Shown: positions 1 through 7,407 of the stretch, in pieces
Layout of the letters: each line of letters begins with the position of its first letter
Numbering within the stretch: the stretch's first letter is position 1
Assembly (NCBI GenBank): GCA_022360575.1
Contig: JAKSCO010000197.1
Coordinates: 1-38,039, forward strand
Source of the DNA: Bacteroidales bacterium
Lineage (GTDB): Bacteria; Bacteroidota; Bacteroidia; Bacteroidales; UBA12077
DNA: 38,039 nucleotides
Direction of reading: 5' to 3'
Program-made: the position numbers and the translations under genes
Notes under the pieces: generated by a model
What the model was told of the DNA's origin: nothing
Databases searched by the model: none
Seen by the model: only the letters and a program-made list of their open reading frames with translations

Positions 1-138
1 AATGACATTGCTAAAATAACTATAAAAACGACCAAACCTTTATTTTATGATTCGTATCAGAAAAATAGAAAAACAGGGAGTGTTATTTTAATAGATGAAG
101 CAACAAATAATACTGTTGCAGCAGGAATGATTATATAA
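1..138 (+). CDS. cysN: Sulfate adenylyltransferase subunit 1, C-terminal end (partial)
   Basis: The open frame runs in from the left edge and stops with TAA at 136-138, giving the last 45 residues. The tail contains DSYQKNRKTGSVILIDEATN followed by NTVAAGMII, which is the conserved C-terminal end of the large GTPase subunit of ATP sulfurylase (CysN/NodQ). The family makes adenylyl sulfate (APS) from ATP and sulfate together with CysD, the first step of assimilatory sulfate reduction, in the cytoplasm. The GTPase domain lies outside the window, so I cannot say whether an APS kinase (CysC) is fused at its N-terminus. A terminator follows directly. Confidence 0.85.
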   Translation, partial: NDIAKITIKTTKPLFYDSYQKNRKTGSVILIDEATNNTVAAGMII

Positions 139-161
139 AACTAATTTATTATAAGACAATG

Positions 162-193
162 AAAGGCTGATCAAAAAAAGATCGGCCTTTTAC
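162..193 (+). terminator. Intrinsic terminator after cysN
   Basis: AAAGGCTGATC (162-172) pairs with GATCGGCCTTT (180-190) with one G-U pair around an all-A loop of 7. The stem ends in a short T run. It separates cysN from the convergent minus-strand operon that ends at 206. Confidence 0.75.
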
Positions 194-205
194 TTTCTCA
201 AAAAA

Positions 206-871
206 TCAGATATTAAAATTTATTGACAAGCCCACAATAAAATCTTCTGAATATCTCTGATATTTATTATCACGAATCTGATATCTGAAAAACAAATCAG
301 AACTCAAGAAACTTGTTACAGGAAAACCCACCCCAAAGGTATATCTTTGCTTATCAATTCTATTTCTTATTGGATTATTTAGGCTTTGATAAAATTCGAC
401 CTTACAAAATGGTTCTATTGATGATTTGGGTATATTATATTTTACCCTAATTCTATGCCTCAAATGATGAAAATTTGTCTCACCCAATATTAATTTATCC
501 ACATACTGTATTTTGTATTGATATCTTTCTTTAAACTGGATTTTAAATCTATTAATCTTAATTTGATATTTAAAATCAAAGAAACATCTATGAGCATATT
601 TATCTGTTTGCTCAAAATCGAATCTATACCCTATTCCTAAACAAAGTTTTTTCAGTATTTTCCGATTAATTGTAAGTTCTGACAAAAATTTATTGAACTC
701 AGAATAATAATCTTCAAAACGAAGCTCTTCGTTAATTGTAATATTTAAATTGTCTGTTATTTCATGCTTTAACGATACACTATTCCATGTAGCTACATTA
801 TTTTGAGACCACAATAATGTAGGACACAAAGTACATATAAAAACAAAAAAAACACTAAGTATCTTATTCAT
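206..871 (-). CDS. DUF2490 family outer-membrane beta-barrel protein
   Basis: This is a protein of 221 residues if started at the ATG at 871. That start is preferred because the next residues (MNKILSVFFVFICTLCPTLLW) form a clean signal peptide ending near WSQ; an in-frame extension to 922 would put 17 unlikely residues before it. The mature part shows alternating polar/hydrophobic strands, the early motif WNSVSLKHEITDNLNITINE, the RHRIRVKY strand and an ending in SINFNI with an aromatic-rich beta pattern. These features fit DUF2490 small barrels of Bacteroidota, whose function is unknown. It is the last gene of a three-gene operon; its ATG overlaps the stop of the DUF4956 gene by 8 bases (ATGAATAA). 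Co-occurrence with VTC and DUF4956 suggests a cell-envelope role, which is inference. Confidence 0.75.
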   Translation of the reverse strand: MNKILSVFFVFICTLCPTLLWSQNNVATWNSVSLKHEITDNLNITINEELRFEDYYSEFNKFLSELTINRKILKKLCLGIGYRFDFEQTDKYAHRCFFDFKYQIKINRFKIQFKERYQYKIQYVDKLILGETNFHHLRHRIRVKYNIPKSSIEPFCKVEFYQSLNNPIRNRIDKQRYTFGVGFPVTSFLSSDLFFRYQIRDNKYQRYSEDFIVGLSINFNI

Positions 872-1547
872 TAGATAATATTTTAAAATCAATATCTCTA
901 TTATTTTTCCAAGATTGTACACTTTTTAGAAAATAGACATTTATCTTAGCTGTATCTCTAACATAATCAATACTTGCAATCTCTATCCGATGAATTTTTA
1001 TTGATAACCTGTTTTCTAAATCACGAATTAATTCATCTTTTTTTTGAGTATTTACTAATTCGATGCGCTCATAAGTTATTGTTGCAAATGATTCTGACTC
1101 AGAAGTACGTAAACGCTCAACAAAATAAGTAATTGTACAAATAGCAATATTTGCAAAAGCTAATTCGACATACGATATTTTTTTATTAACTAAAGCATTT
1201 ACTACCGATATACCTATAACAATAAATAAATAGGTCATTTCTTTTATTGGAATTGTAGTTGTTCGGTATCTGATAATACCAAATACAGCAAACAACCCTA
1301 ACGCAAAACCTAATTGTAATTTAACGCTTTCGAGCAGGAAACACATCATAAAAACCACTACACTTATTAAAATAAATGTGAAAAAGAAATCTCGTCTTAA
1401 TGTTCTTGGATAATAAATGAATCGGACGATAAAAAAAATAATTGCAAAATTCAATGAAAATCGAAATAATAACTCTAAGAAATCATCAACTTTAATTAAT
1501 TGCATTTTAAAAAGCTCTATCGAAGCATCTGCTATTGTATTAATCAT
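864..1547 (-). CDS. DUF4956 domain membrane protein
   Basis: This 227-residue protein has about four to five predicted membrane segments (roughly residues 28-45, 53-73, 78-92, 104-121 and 125-143) and a cytoplasmic C-terminal alpha/beta tail of about 80 residues. The signature GLFAVFGIIRYRTTTIPIKE (about 85-104) is typical of DUF4956. The family is nearly always encoded beside a VTC-domain polymerase in bacteria, as here, and is thought to be its membrane partner, though no biochemical role is settled. The gene overlaps the VTC gene upstream (1540-1547) and the DUF2490 gene downstream (864-871), each by 8 bases. This suggests translational coupling and equal output of the three products. Confidence 0.85.
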   Translation of the reverse strand: MINTIADASIELFKMQLIKVDDFLELLFRFSLNFAIIFFIVRFIYYPRTLRRDFFFTFILISVVVFMMCFLLESVKLQLGFALGLFAVFGIIRYRTTTIPIKEMTYLFIVIGISVVNALVNKKISYVELAFANIAICTITYFVERLRTSESESFATITYERIELVNTQKKDELIRDLENRLSIKIHRIEIASIDYVRDTAKINVYFLKSVQSWKNNRDIDFKILSNE

Positions 1548-2298
1548 TTTCTAATTTATTTAATTTTAAAATTATATTTTTAAATGTATTCTGTTTTAAA
1601 TCGGGATTTAGCAATGCCATCCCAATACAATATTTACTAAATCTTATTGGGCGAATTCCCAAATTTTTGAGTGTAAGATAAAATGGGGTATACTGATATT
1701 TTTTTTCTCTTTTTATTTCAGCTACAACAAAATAATTTGAATTATAATTACGACCTTCTTCCGAAAAACAAATATTAAAATCTAGAGTTATACGCTCTTT
1801 TGTTGCAAACGACACTAAAGTTATTCGATAAAACGAGTTTGACCCACTCTCGATAAAACAATCATTCTCTTGATGTAATATTTTATTTATATACTCATTA
1901 CATACTTCATTATTTATGGTGTTACCAGATAACTGTTTTCTAGTTTTTAATGTCTTTCCTTTATTTGTTTTTTGTTTTATCTCAAAATATGAAATATCAT
2001 TTACACTATAATGCCTTTTTCTTACCTTAAATCGTTTTTTCCGATCATTATGATGAGCCAAATAACACTCTAAATTAGCTGTATCATAATATTGCGTTTC
2101 GTAATAAAAATGTCGCTGTTTATCTATTTCTACTACTTTATAATAACCAACAAGTTCTCTTAATAAAAAGGGTAATTTTTTTATTGAAAAAAGAAACTTT
2201 GTATCATACCTACGCTGTAAATTTAATTTGGCAATATCGGATAAGGATACAGAATCAAATTCAGATAAAATAGATTTGCACTTTTGTTCAAAACTCAT
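1540..2298 (-). CDS. VTC domain polyphosphate polymerase-like protein
   Basis: This 252-residue protein belongs to the VTC domain (Vtc4-like triphosphate tunnel enzyme) family. Visible family features are QRRYDTKFLF (about 28-37), the YETQYYDT strand (66-73), the basic strand KKRFKVRKRHY (87-97), the acidic/basic strand FEIKQKTNKGKTLKTRK (105-121), AEIKRE near 193-198 and RFSKYCIGMAL near the end. In yeast Vtc4, such Arg/Lys/Glu side chains line a tunnel in which polyphosphate is made from ATP. There is no membrane segment or SPX domain, so the protein is probably cytoplasmic and held to the membrane through the DUF4956 partner (inference). It is the first gene of the operon. A good -7 box lies 73-80 bp upstream. 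Confidence 0.85.
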   Translation of the reverse strand: MSFEQKCKSILSEFDSVSLSDIAKLNLQRRYDTKFLFSIKKLPFLLRELVGYYKVVEIDKQRHFYYETQYYDTANLECYLAHHNDRKKRFKVRKRHYSVNDISYFEIKQKTNKGKTLKTRKQLSGNTINNEVCNEYINKILHQENDCFIESGSNSFYRITLVSFATKERITLDFNICFSEEGRNYNSNYFVVAEIKREKKYQYTPFYLTLKNLGIRPIRFSKYCIGMALLNPDLKQNTFKNIILKLNKLEND

Positions 2299-2370
2299 AA
2301 CTATTAAATTCCTTTTTTATTATAAAAAAATGAGAAATGCTGATTTATCAATCAGCACAGAAGGTTTTCG

Positions 2371-2395
2371 CAAAAGTACAAAATAAATATTCAAA
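2371..2395 (-). promoter_or_regulatory. Candidate Bacteroidota promoter for the VTC operon
   Basis: On the minus strand TACTTTTG (2378-2371) matches the TAnnTTTG -7 consensus exactly. A TTTG sits at 2395-2392, but the 13-bp spacer is shorter than the usual 19 or so. Initiation near 2365 would leave a leader of about 65 bases. Confidence 0.4.
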
Positions 2396-2508
2396 CTATA
2401 CTCTCATGAGCGAAATCATTAAAGTTTTTGATAAATATCATTAAAAAAAAACTCGAATTTCGGTTTATTTATGATTCCTCAAAATAACTTTAAAATACGC
2501 GAAAAAAT

Positions 2509-5500
2509 ATGTACAAAATTAACGAACACCCTATTTTAGATATACCCAAAGACGAGTTTGTTACATTTAAATTCGAAGGGAAAGAAGTAAAAGGGACTAA
2601 AGGCCTAACTATTGCAGCTGCATTGCATCAGGCAGGATATCCTGTTCATAGCCATAGTTTAGAAGATCGAAACCGGAGTTTAGAGTGTGGTATCGGGAAG
2701 TGTGGTGCTTGCGAAATGCTTGTTGATGGTGTTGTGCGCAGAATATGTATAACAAAGGTCGATAATGTGAAAGAAGTAAATGAAATTCCCAACAACTATC
2801 AACCCGAACCCAAAAGCTATCAGCTTGAAAATGGAGTAAAAGTATTTAAAACAGATGTAGCAATTATAGGTGCAGGCCCCGCAGGTTTGGCAGCTCGCGA
2901 AGTGTTAAAAGAACATGATATTGATAATATTGTTATTGACAATAATGATAAAATCGGAGGTCAGTTTTTAATGCAAACACACCAATTTTTCTTTTTCGAA
3001 AAAGAAAAGAAATTTGGAGGAATGCGAGGATTTGATATTGCTACAACATTAGCAGGCGAAAGTCATGACGGCATTTTCTTAAATTCTACAGTTTGGGATA
3101 TTTTAGAAGGAAAACGTTTAGCTGTAAAAAATATCGCCACAGAAGAAATATACTATGTCGATTCGCAACACCTAATAATAACTACCGGAGCAGTTCCGTT
3201 TATGCCTCCTTTCGAGAACGACGATGTTCCTGGAGTATTTACAGCTGCTGTAGTTCAGAAAATGATGAATCAAGAATTCACCCTTCTGGGGAAAAATGTA
3301 CTAACTGTAGGTGCCGGAAATATTGGATATTTAACTTCGTATCAATTAATGCAGGCCGGAGCTAATGTAAAAGCTATTATCGAAGCACAAGCCAACGAAG
3401 GAGGATTTCCTGTTCAGGCAAACAGAGTAAGGCGGTTAGGAATCCCTATATTAACATCATGTATCCTTGTAAAGGCAATCCCTAACAAAGACTATACAGG
3501 TGTTGTAGGCGCTGTTGTTGCCGAAGCAAAAAACTTTCAGGCTATTCCCGGAACCGAAAGAATTATTGACGGCATTGATGCTATAAATATATGTACGGGA
3601 TTAGTTCCTGACGATGCTCTGCTTATTAAAGGGAAAGAGATTTTCGGACGAGCTTGCCATGGTGCTGGCGATGCTATTCGTATTGGTGAAGGTACAAGTG
3701 CTGTATTGCGGGGAAAACAAGTTGCTTTTGAGATTATCGAAGAAATAGGACACGGTTTTGATTACAATCAATACTTGAGTATCTCTAAAGAATATATCGA
3801 CTCGCAACAACACCCTACCCGAGTTATCGAAAAACCATTCTTGCCTACATCAGAGCGAATGAATGACAAACCATTTGTACAAATCGATTGCTTATATGGT
3901 TTTGCATGTAATCCTTGTGCTTTTGCCTGTCCTTATGGAGCAATTACAAAATCGTCAACCAGTACAGTTCCTCATATCGATTATGATAAATGTACAGGAT
4001 GTATGAAATGTGTATCGCAATGTCCGGGATTAGCAATATTTGGATACAATCTGAAAAAAGATTGGCTTTTCTTACCTATAGAGTACGATGCTAACGAAAA
4101 AAGCGAGGTTTTTTTAGTTGACAACAATGGCAAAAAACTAGGCGAAGGAATTATCGAGAAAATTATTCGTAAAGACAACAAAACACATGTTGCCCGAGTA
4201 AAATCGACCACACTACACGGCGAAAATCTGGTTAATGTACGCGGATTTATCGTTAAAGAAAATTATCCCGAAGAAATAATTCTAAAAGAAATTACAGATG
4301 AAGATACCGTAGATCAATACATATGTCATTGCGACGATGTTAAATTACAAGATATATTAACTGTTATAGGCGATCGTAAGTTTATTTCTGTAGATGAGAT
4401 AAAACATACTACTCGACTAGGAATGGGGGCTTGTAGAGGTAAACGTTGTGTTAAACGACTAAAGACAGTACTACCCAAATATGGTATTTCGCTAGTTGGA
4501 GAAGCTACACCTCGAGGTCCTTTGTCTAATCAATTGTCTTTAGGCGAGCTATATCCTAAAAACGAGAAAGAACATGTAATTCCTCATATTAATGGAAAGG
4601 GAATAAGAAAAGTAAAAGTTAAATCATTAGTTGCCGGAGGAGGTATTGGAGGAAGTGCTTTATTCAGATATTTAGCCGAAGAAGGGCAAAAACCTATATT
4701 GATTAATTACGGACGAGGAGCATCGTGGCGAAATATTGCTGGTGGACGACCTAATTTTTCGTTACCCGAATTATCAGAAATAGCTAATGAAAACTTAAAT
4801 ATTTTCCGAGAACTTCAAGAACAAAAAAATATTGATTTCTTGCCTATAGATTATGTGACATTTGCTCATAACGACGACATGTATAAAGCACTAGAGGCTT
4901 CGATGGAATGGTCGGATGCACGCATGATTGATCCAACACAATTTAGAAGTGAAATATCGCCAGTATTTAACGGAAATCTAAAAAAATATAAATCGGCTCT
5001 TATCACTAAAAACTGTTGGCAGGCAACTCCGGGTAAGGTAATTGATTTAATACGAAATATTGGGATTAACAAAGGAGGAGAAATACTTGAAGATTGCGAG
5101 CTTATAGATGTAAGCAAAACAGGTAAAGTGTATAAAATTATAGTACGAAATCACGATAAAGAATACGTTGAGTACGAAACAGAGATATTTATAAATGCTT
5201 TAGGTCCTGAAGCCGAAAAATTTGCTAAACCATTAGGAATCCAAACCGGATTATTCCCTGTAAAACATCAAGCTTTTATTACTCGCAGATTGCCTATGCT
5301 TGGTAAAGATGGCATTCCGTTGCCAATGGTAATTGATCGCAGAAACTACAAAGGTTTTACCGCTGTTTACGGGCAACAACTAGCCGAAACTGGACAAGTT
5401 ATTGGTTGTGCTTCGCCTTCGATAGAAGCCATGGAAGCTGATAAAAATCTTAAAATAAACTCTAAAGATTTCTTAGAAATTGTTTCTGAAATATTTGTCG

Positions 5501-5742
5501 ATTGGATTCCGATGTTATCATCGGTAGGATTTCAAGCTGTTTGGGCTGGCTATTATGTCGAACCTCGTATGATAATCGATCCCGAGCTAGGCTTGTTTAC
5601 AGGATTACGCGGACAAGGTTTTATGCTTGGTCAGTATTTAGCAAAGATGTATGTCGACTCGTTGGTAGGAAAGGAAGTGCCAGAATACTTTAAGCAATTA
5701 AAACTTTCGGGTGATGGTTTGTTAGAAAAAGCTTTTAAATAA
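2509..5742 (+). CDS. Single-chain FAD/Fe-S oxidoreductase of the HcnABC / proline- or opine-dehydrogenase superfamily
   Basis: This very long (1077 residues) fusion has modules in this order. A 2Fe-2S domain has C60, C65, C68 and C80. An FAD/NAD disulfide-reductase-like domain has GAGPAGLAA at 121-129 and VGAGNIG at 267-273. Two 4Fe-4S sites have C461/467/470/474 and C495/498/501/505. A BFD-like 2Fe-2S domain has C606, C608, C642 and C647. A D-amino-acid-oxidase-type FAD domain begins at VAGGGIGG (708-715). These equal the separate subunits of HcnABC, opine oxidase and dye-linked proline dehydrogenases. The GcvT-like folate domain of sarcosine oxidase alpha is absent. The likely role is oxidation of an imino or amino acid with electrons passing through the Fe-S chain. 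The substrate is not readable from sequence. It is monocistronic, followed by a terminator. Confidence 0.8.
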   Translation: MYKINEHPILDIPKDEFVTFKFEGKEVKGTKGLTIAAALHQAGYPVHSHSLEDRNRSLECGIGKCGACEMLVDGVVRRICITKVDNVKEVNEIPNNYQPEPKSYQLENGVKVFKTDVAIIGAGPAGLAAREVLKEHDIDNIVIDNNDKIGGQFLMQTHQFFFFEKEKKFGGMRGFDIATTLAGESHDGIFLNSTVWDILEGKRLAVKNIATEEIYYVDSQHLIITTGAVPFMPPFENDDVPGVFTAAVVQKMMNQEFTLLGKNVLTVGAGNIGYLTSYQLMQAGANVKAIIEAQANEGGFPVQANRVRRLGIPILTSCILVKAIPNKDYTGVVGAVVAEAKNFQAIPGTERIIDGIDAINICTGLVPDDALLIKGKEIFGRACHGAGDAIRIGEGTSAVLRGKQVAFEIIEEIGHGFDYNQYLSISKEYIDSQQHPTRVIEKPFLPTSERMNDKPFVQIDCLYGFACNPCAFACPYGAITKSSTSTVPHIDYDKCTGCMKCVSQCPGLAIFGYNLKKDWLFLPIEYDANEKSEVFLVDNNGKKLGEGIIEKIIRKDNKTHVARVKSTTLHGENLVNVRGFIVKENYPEEIILKEITDEDTVDQYICHCDDVKLQDILTVIGDRKFISVDEIKHTTRLGMGACRGKRCVKRLKTVLPKYGISLVGEATPRGPLSNQLSLGELYPKNEKEHVIPHINGKGIRKVKVKSLVAGGGIGGSALFRYLAEEGQKPILINYGRGASWRNIAGGRPNFSLPELSEIANENLNIFRELQEQKNIDFLPIDYVTFAHNDDMYKALEASMEWSDARMIDPTQFRSEISPVFNGNLKKYKSALITKNCWQATPGKVIDLIRNIGINKGGEILEDCELIDVSKTGKVYKIIVRNHDKEYVEYETEIFINALGPEAEKFAKPLGIQTGLFPVKHQAFITRRLPMLGKDGIPLPMVIDRRNYKGFTAVYGQQLAETGQVIGCASPSIEAMEADKNLKINSKDFLEIVSEIFVDWIPMLSSVGFQAVWAGYYVEPRMIIDPELGLFTGLRGQGFMLGQYLAKMYVDSLVGKEVPEYFKQLKLSGDGLLEKAFK

Positions 5743-5777
5743 TAAATAAGCTTAAGAAGCTCTGCATTTAAATAGTC

Positions 5778-5842
5778 AGTTTCCTCTGTTTTGGGGGTTG
5801 TTTGTAACAAAAACAACTTACTAAATCAGAGGAAACTTTTTT
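5778..5842 (+). terminator. Long-stem intrinsic terminator after the oxidoreductase
   Basis: AGTTTCCTCTG (5778-5788) pairs perfectly with CAGAGGAAACT (5827-5837) and is followed by a run of six T. The 38-base loop contains a second small hairpin (GTTGTTT / AAACAAC), so the structure is branched. Confidence 0.75.
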
Positions 5843-5870
5843 ATACCCAAAGAACATCAAAATGAGTGAT
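5843..5870 (+). repeat. Dispersed 28-bp end motif, copy 1
   Basis: The 28 bases differ at one position from the copy at 20299-20326; the core is ACATCAAAATGAGTGAT. Diverged relatives are found in the opposite orientation at about 28149-28178 and 29324-29349. Here it stands just before a 21-bp tandem array. Confidence 0.7.
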
Positions 5871-5874
5871 AAAA

Positions 5875-6150
5875 ATGAGGAATCGACCAGGAATACTGTT
5901 TGATGAGCTCATCGGCATGAATTCGCTTATCATCAGAATGACTTGGGGTGTAATCAAAATGAGTTGTTCGTCGGTAATAATGTCAGATTAAGCGGTAATA
6001 ATGTCAGGGGAACTCATCAGAATGAGTTCGATCATCATCAGAATGACTTGGGGTGTAATCAAAATGAGTTGTTCGTCGGTAAGAATGTCAGGTTAAGCGG
6101 TAATAATGTCAGGAGGACTCATCAGAATGAGTTAGGAATATGCTAGAATG
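5875..6150 (+). repeat. 21-bp tandem repeat array with 105-bp higher-order period (array 1)
   Basis: The ATG of a unit resembling ATCAGAATGAGTT occurs at 5917, 5938, 5959, 5980, 6001, 6022, 6043, 6064, 6085, 6106, 6127 and 6148, exactly 21 bp apart; a further in-phase unit is at 5875. Units come in a fixed cycle of five: ...GAATGACTTGGGGTG, AATCAAAATGAGTTG..., two GGTAATAATGTCAG... units, then CATCAGAATGAGTTCG. The 105-bp blocks starting near 5938 and 6043 are nearly identical. Because 21 is a multiple of three, a heptapeptide-repeat frame stays open (5943-6146), but I treat that as a by-product. The same array occurs inverted at 29009-29262. No spacers or leader of CRISPR type are present. 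Confidence 0.85.
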
Positions 6151-6494
6151 AACAGTTACATTATCAAAATAAAAAATTACAACTCCATTATATAAGGAGA
6201 ATACGCAATAACAAGAAAAACTACAAAACAAGGATGTTTGTTATATACCTATATCTCAAGTAAATTTGGAATTGTTGTTTTAGATTTCTAATTTTAGTTC
6301 TGACAAAATTTTAAATGATATTCGAAAAGGGATTATTGATATGAGAAACAATAAAATCAATATTTACATTAAGTAATTTGTCATTTTTTTAGGTAATGCA
6401 AAGTCTGAGCCTGAAAAAAGCTTTTTTATACTAGCTATACAAAAACTAGCTCGGGTGCAAGACATTGCTATTTTTCAATTTAAAATATTTATTT
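6151..6494. other. Intergenic stretch without a recognisable gene
   Basis: No credible coding region is seen. An open stretch ending at the TAA at 6374-6376 could encode about 25 residues (DIRKGIIDMRNNKINIYIK at its end) but has no proper start and matches no family I know, so it may be a gene remnant. An AT-rich palindrome AAAAAAGCTTTTTT lies at 6414-6427. The region presumably carries the promoter of the gene at 6495. Confidence 0.4.
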
Positions 6495-7136
6495 ATGAAA
6501 AAATCATTAGTAAATTATTTCAGGATGATAGATGTTACTTCGCAGTATATGCACCAACACGAAACAATTTGGAGCAGCACTGCTATGATTGCTAACTGTG
6601 TTACTGAAATAGAAAAAGTAAATGTAGATCGAATTACTGCCGAACAGGCATTGGGCGACTCGAAGGTTTATCTTTCTGAAAAGAAAAACGAAATCAAAAA
6701 AATCTTATCGCGCAAACTAGATGGCATTAATGATGTTATTTGTGTGTATGGCGAAATAAACAACAATGCCGACATGGCAAAACGCATGGATAAAAGCGCA
6801 TCTAAATTATGGAGCATGAGAGACGAAGAATTTGTTGCAGAATATAAAACAATTATAAGCACAGCAACAAAACTAACCGAGCAATTGGCCGATTATGGAA
6901 TAAATAAAGACGTAATTGACGATGCTCAAAACTATGGCAACATGTTTATCGAAATAGATAACAAGCCACGTTTGTATCGCACCGAAAGTGCTAAAGCTAT
7001 AGAGAAACTTAATCAGATTAAACATAGCTATCAAAACTTGCTATCAAAACTTGATCGGTTAATGAAAATTTATCAGAATCGCAATTCTGAATTCTATGCC
7101 GGATACTTAAGATCCCGAGGTGTAGTAAATAATTAA
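6495..7136 (+). CDS. Hypothetical helical protein of unknown function
   Basis: This is a 213-residue protein with the start chosen at the ATG at 6495 (MKKSLVNYFRM); an in-frame start at 6465 would add ten residues of hydrophobic sequence with no support. The sequence is almost entirely predicted alpha helix, rich in Lys, Glu and Asn, with no signal peptide, membrane segment or known catalytic motif. The C-terminal part (KLDRLMKIYQNRNSEFYAGY) resembles the end of uncharacterised four-helix-type proteins that I recall from Bacteroidota, where a pattern like LDxLMxxYxxxNxxFYxxY recurs; this is recollection, not a database match. It stands alone between a repeat array and a convergent ABC operon. 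I assign no function. Confidence 0.6.
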   Translation: MKKSLVNYFRMIDVTSQYMHQHETIWSSTAMIANCVTEIEKVNVDRITAEQALGDSKVYLSEKKNEIKKILSRKLDGINDVICVYGEINNNADMAKRMDKSASKLWSMRDEEFVAEYKTIISTATKLTEQLADYGINKDVIDDAQNYGNMFIEIDNKPRLYRTESAKAIEKLNQIKHSYQNLLSKLDRLMKIYQNRNSEFYAGYLRSRGVVNN

Positions 7137-7221
7137 AATTTTAAACGCAAATTACTTATAGTATTTCCCTTTTCGAATTCTCATACTTAAGATAGCTTCA
7201 AAAGTGGCTTCAACTCCCCTT

Positions 7222-7287
7222 CAACTCCGCTCAGGGAACTACCCAGCCACCAGAAATGCCCGGTCACTGAGCGGAGCCAAAGTGACC
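7222..7287. repeat. Palindromic intergenic repeat
   Basis: CTCCGCTCAG (7225-7234) and CTGAGCGGAG (7267-7276) are perfect inverted copies, and GGTCACT (7262-7268) pairs with AGTGACC (7281-7287), so two alternative hairpins are possible. Its GC content is well above the surroundings. Sequences with CTCCGCTCAGT / ACTGAGCGGAG cores are a common dispersed type in Bacteroidota genomes as far as I recall. Confidence 0.55.
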
Positions 7288-7292
7288 AAAAC

Positions 7293-7319
7293 AAAAAAAA
7301 GAAGCTCAAAAGAGCTTCT
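7293..7319 (-). terminator. Intrinsic terminator of the ABC adaptor/ATPase operon
   Basis: On the minus strand AGAAGCTC pairs with GAGCTTCT around a TTTT loop (7319-7300) and is followed by eight T (7300-7293). On the plus strand the stem is followed by A, so it works in the minus direction only. Confidence 0.8.
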
Positions 7320-7407
7320 CAAAAAAAACAAAGAGTAAAGTTTGGGGATCTTATATACTCAATTCTATTAAGTATAGGGAGATATTACTCCTGCATTTTT
7401 CCTATTA

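Noticed and set aside
872-922. Longer N-terminus for the DUF2490 protein
   Set aside because: It would place 17 residues in front of a clean signal peptide.
3093-3365. Plus-strand frame inside the oxidoreductase gene, and similar frames at 4866-5117, 10072-10518 and 22791-23111
   Set aside because: These are out-of-frame or antisense shadows of strong, well-conserved genes.
5943-6146. Open frame of 67 codons through the first 21-bp array
   Set aside because: The frame is open only because the repeat period is seven codons; it has no other coding sign and starts within a repeat unit.
5875-6150. CRISPR-like array
   Set aside because: The units are contiguous and related to one another; there are no unique spacers, and no cas genes are near.
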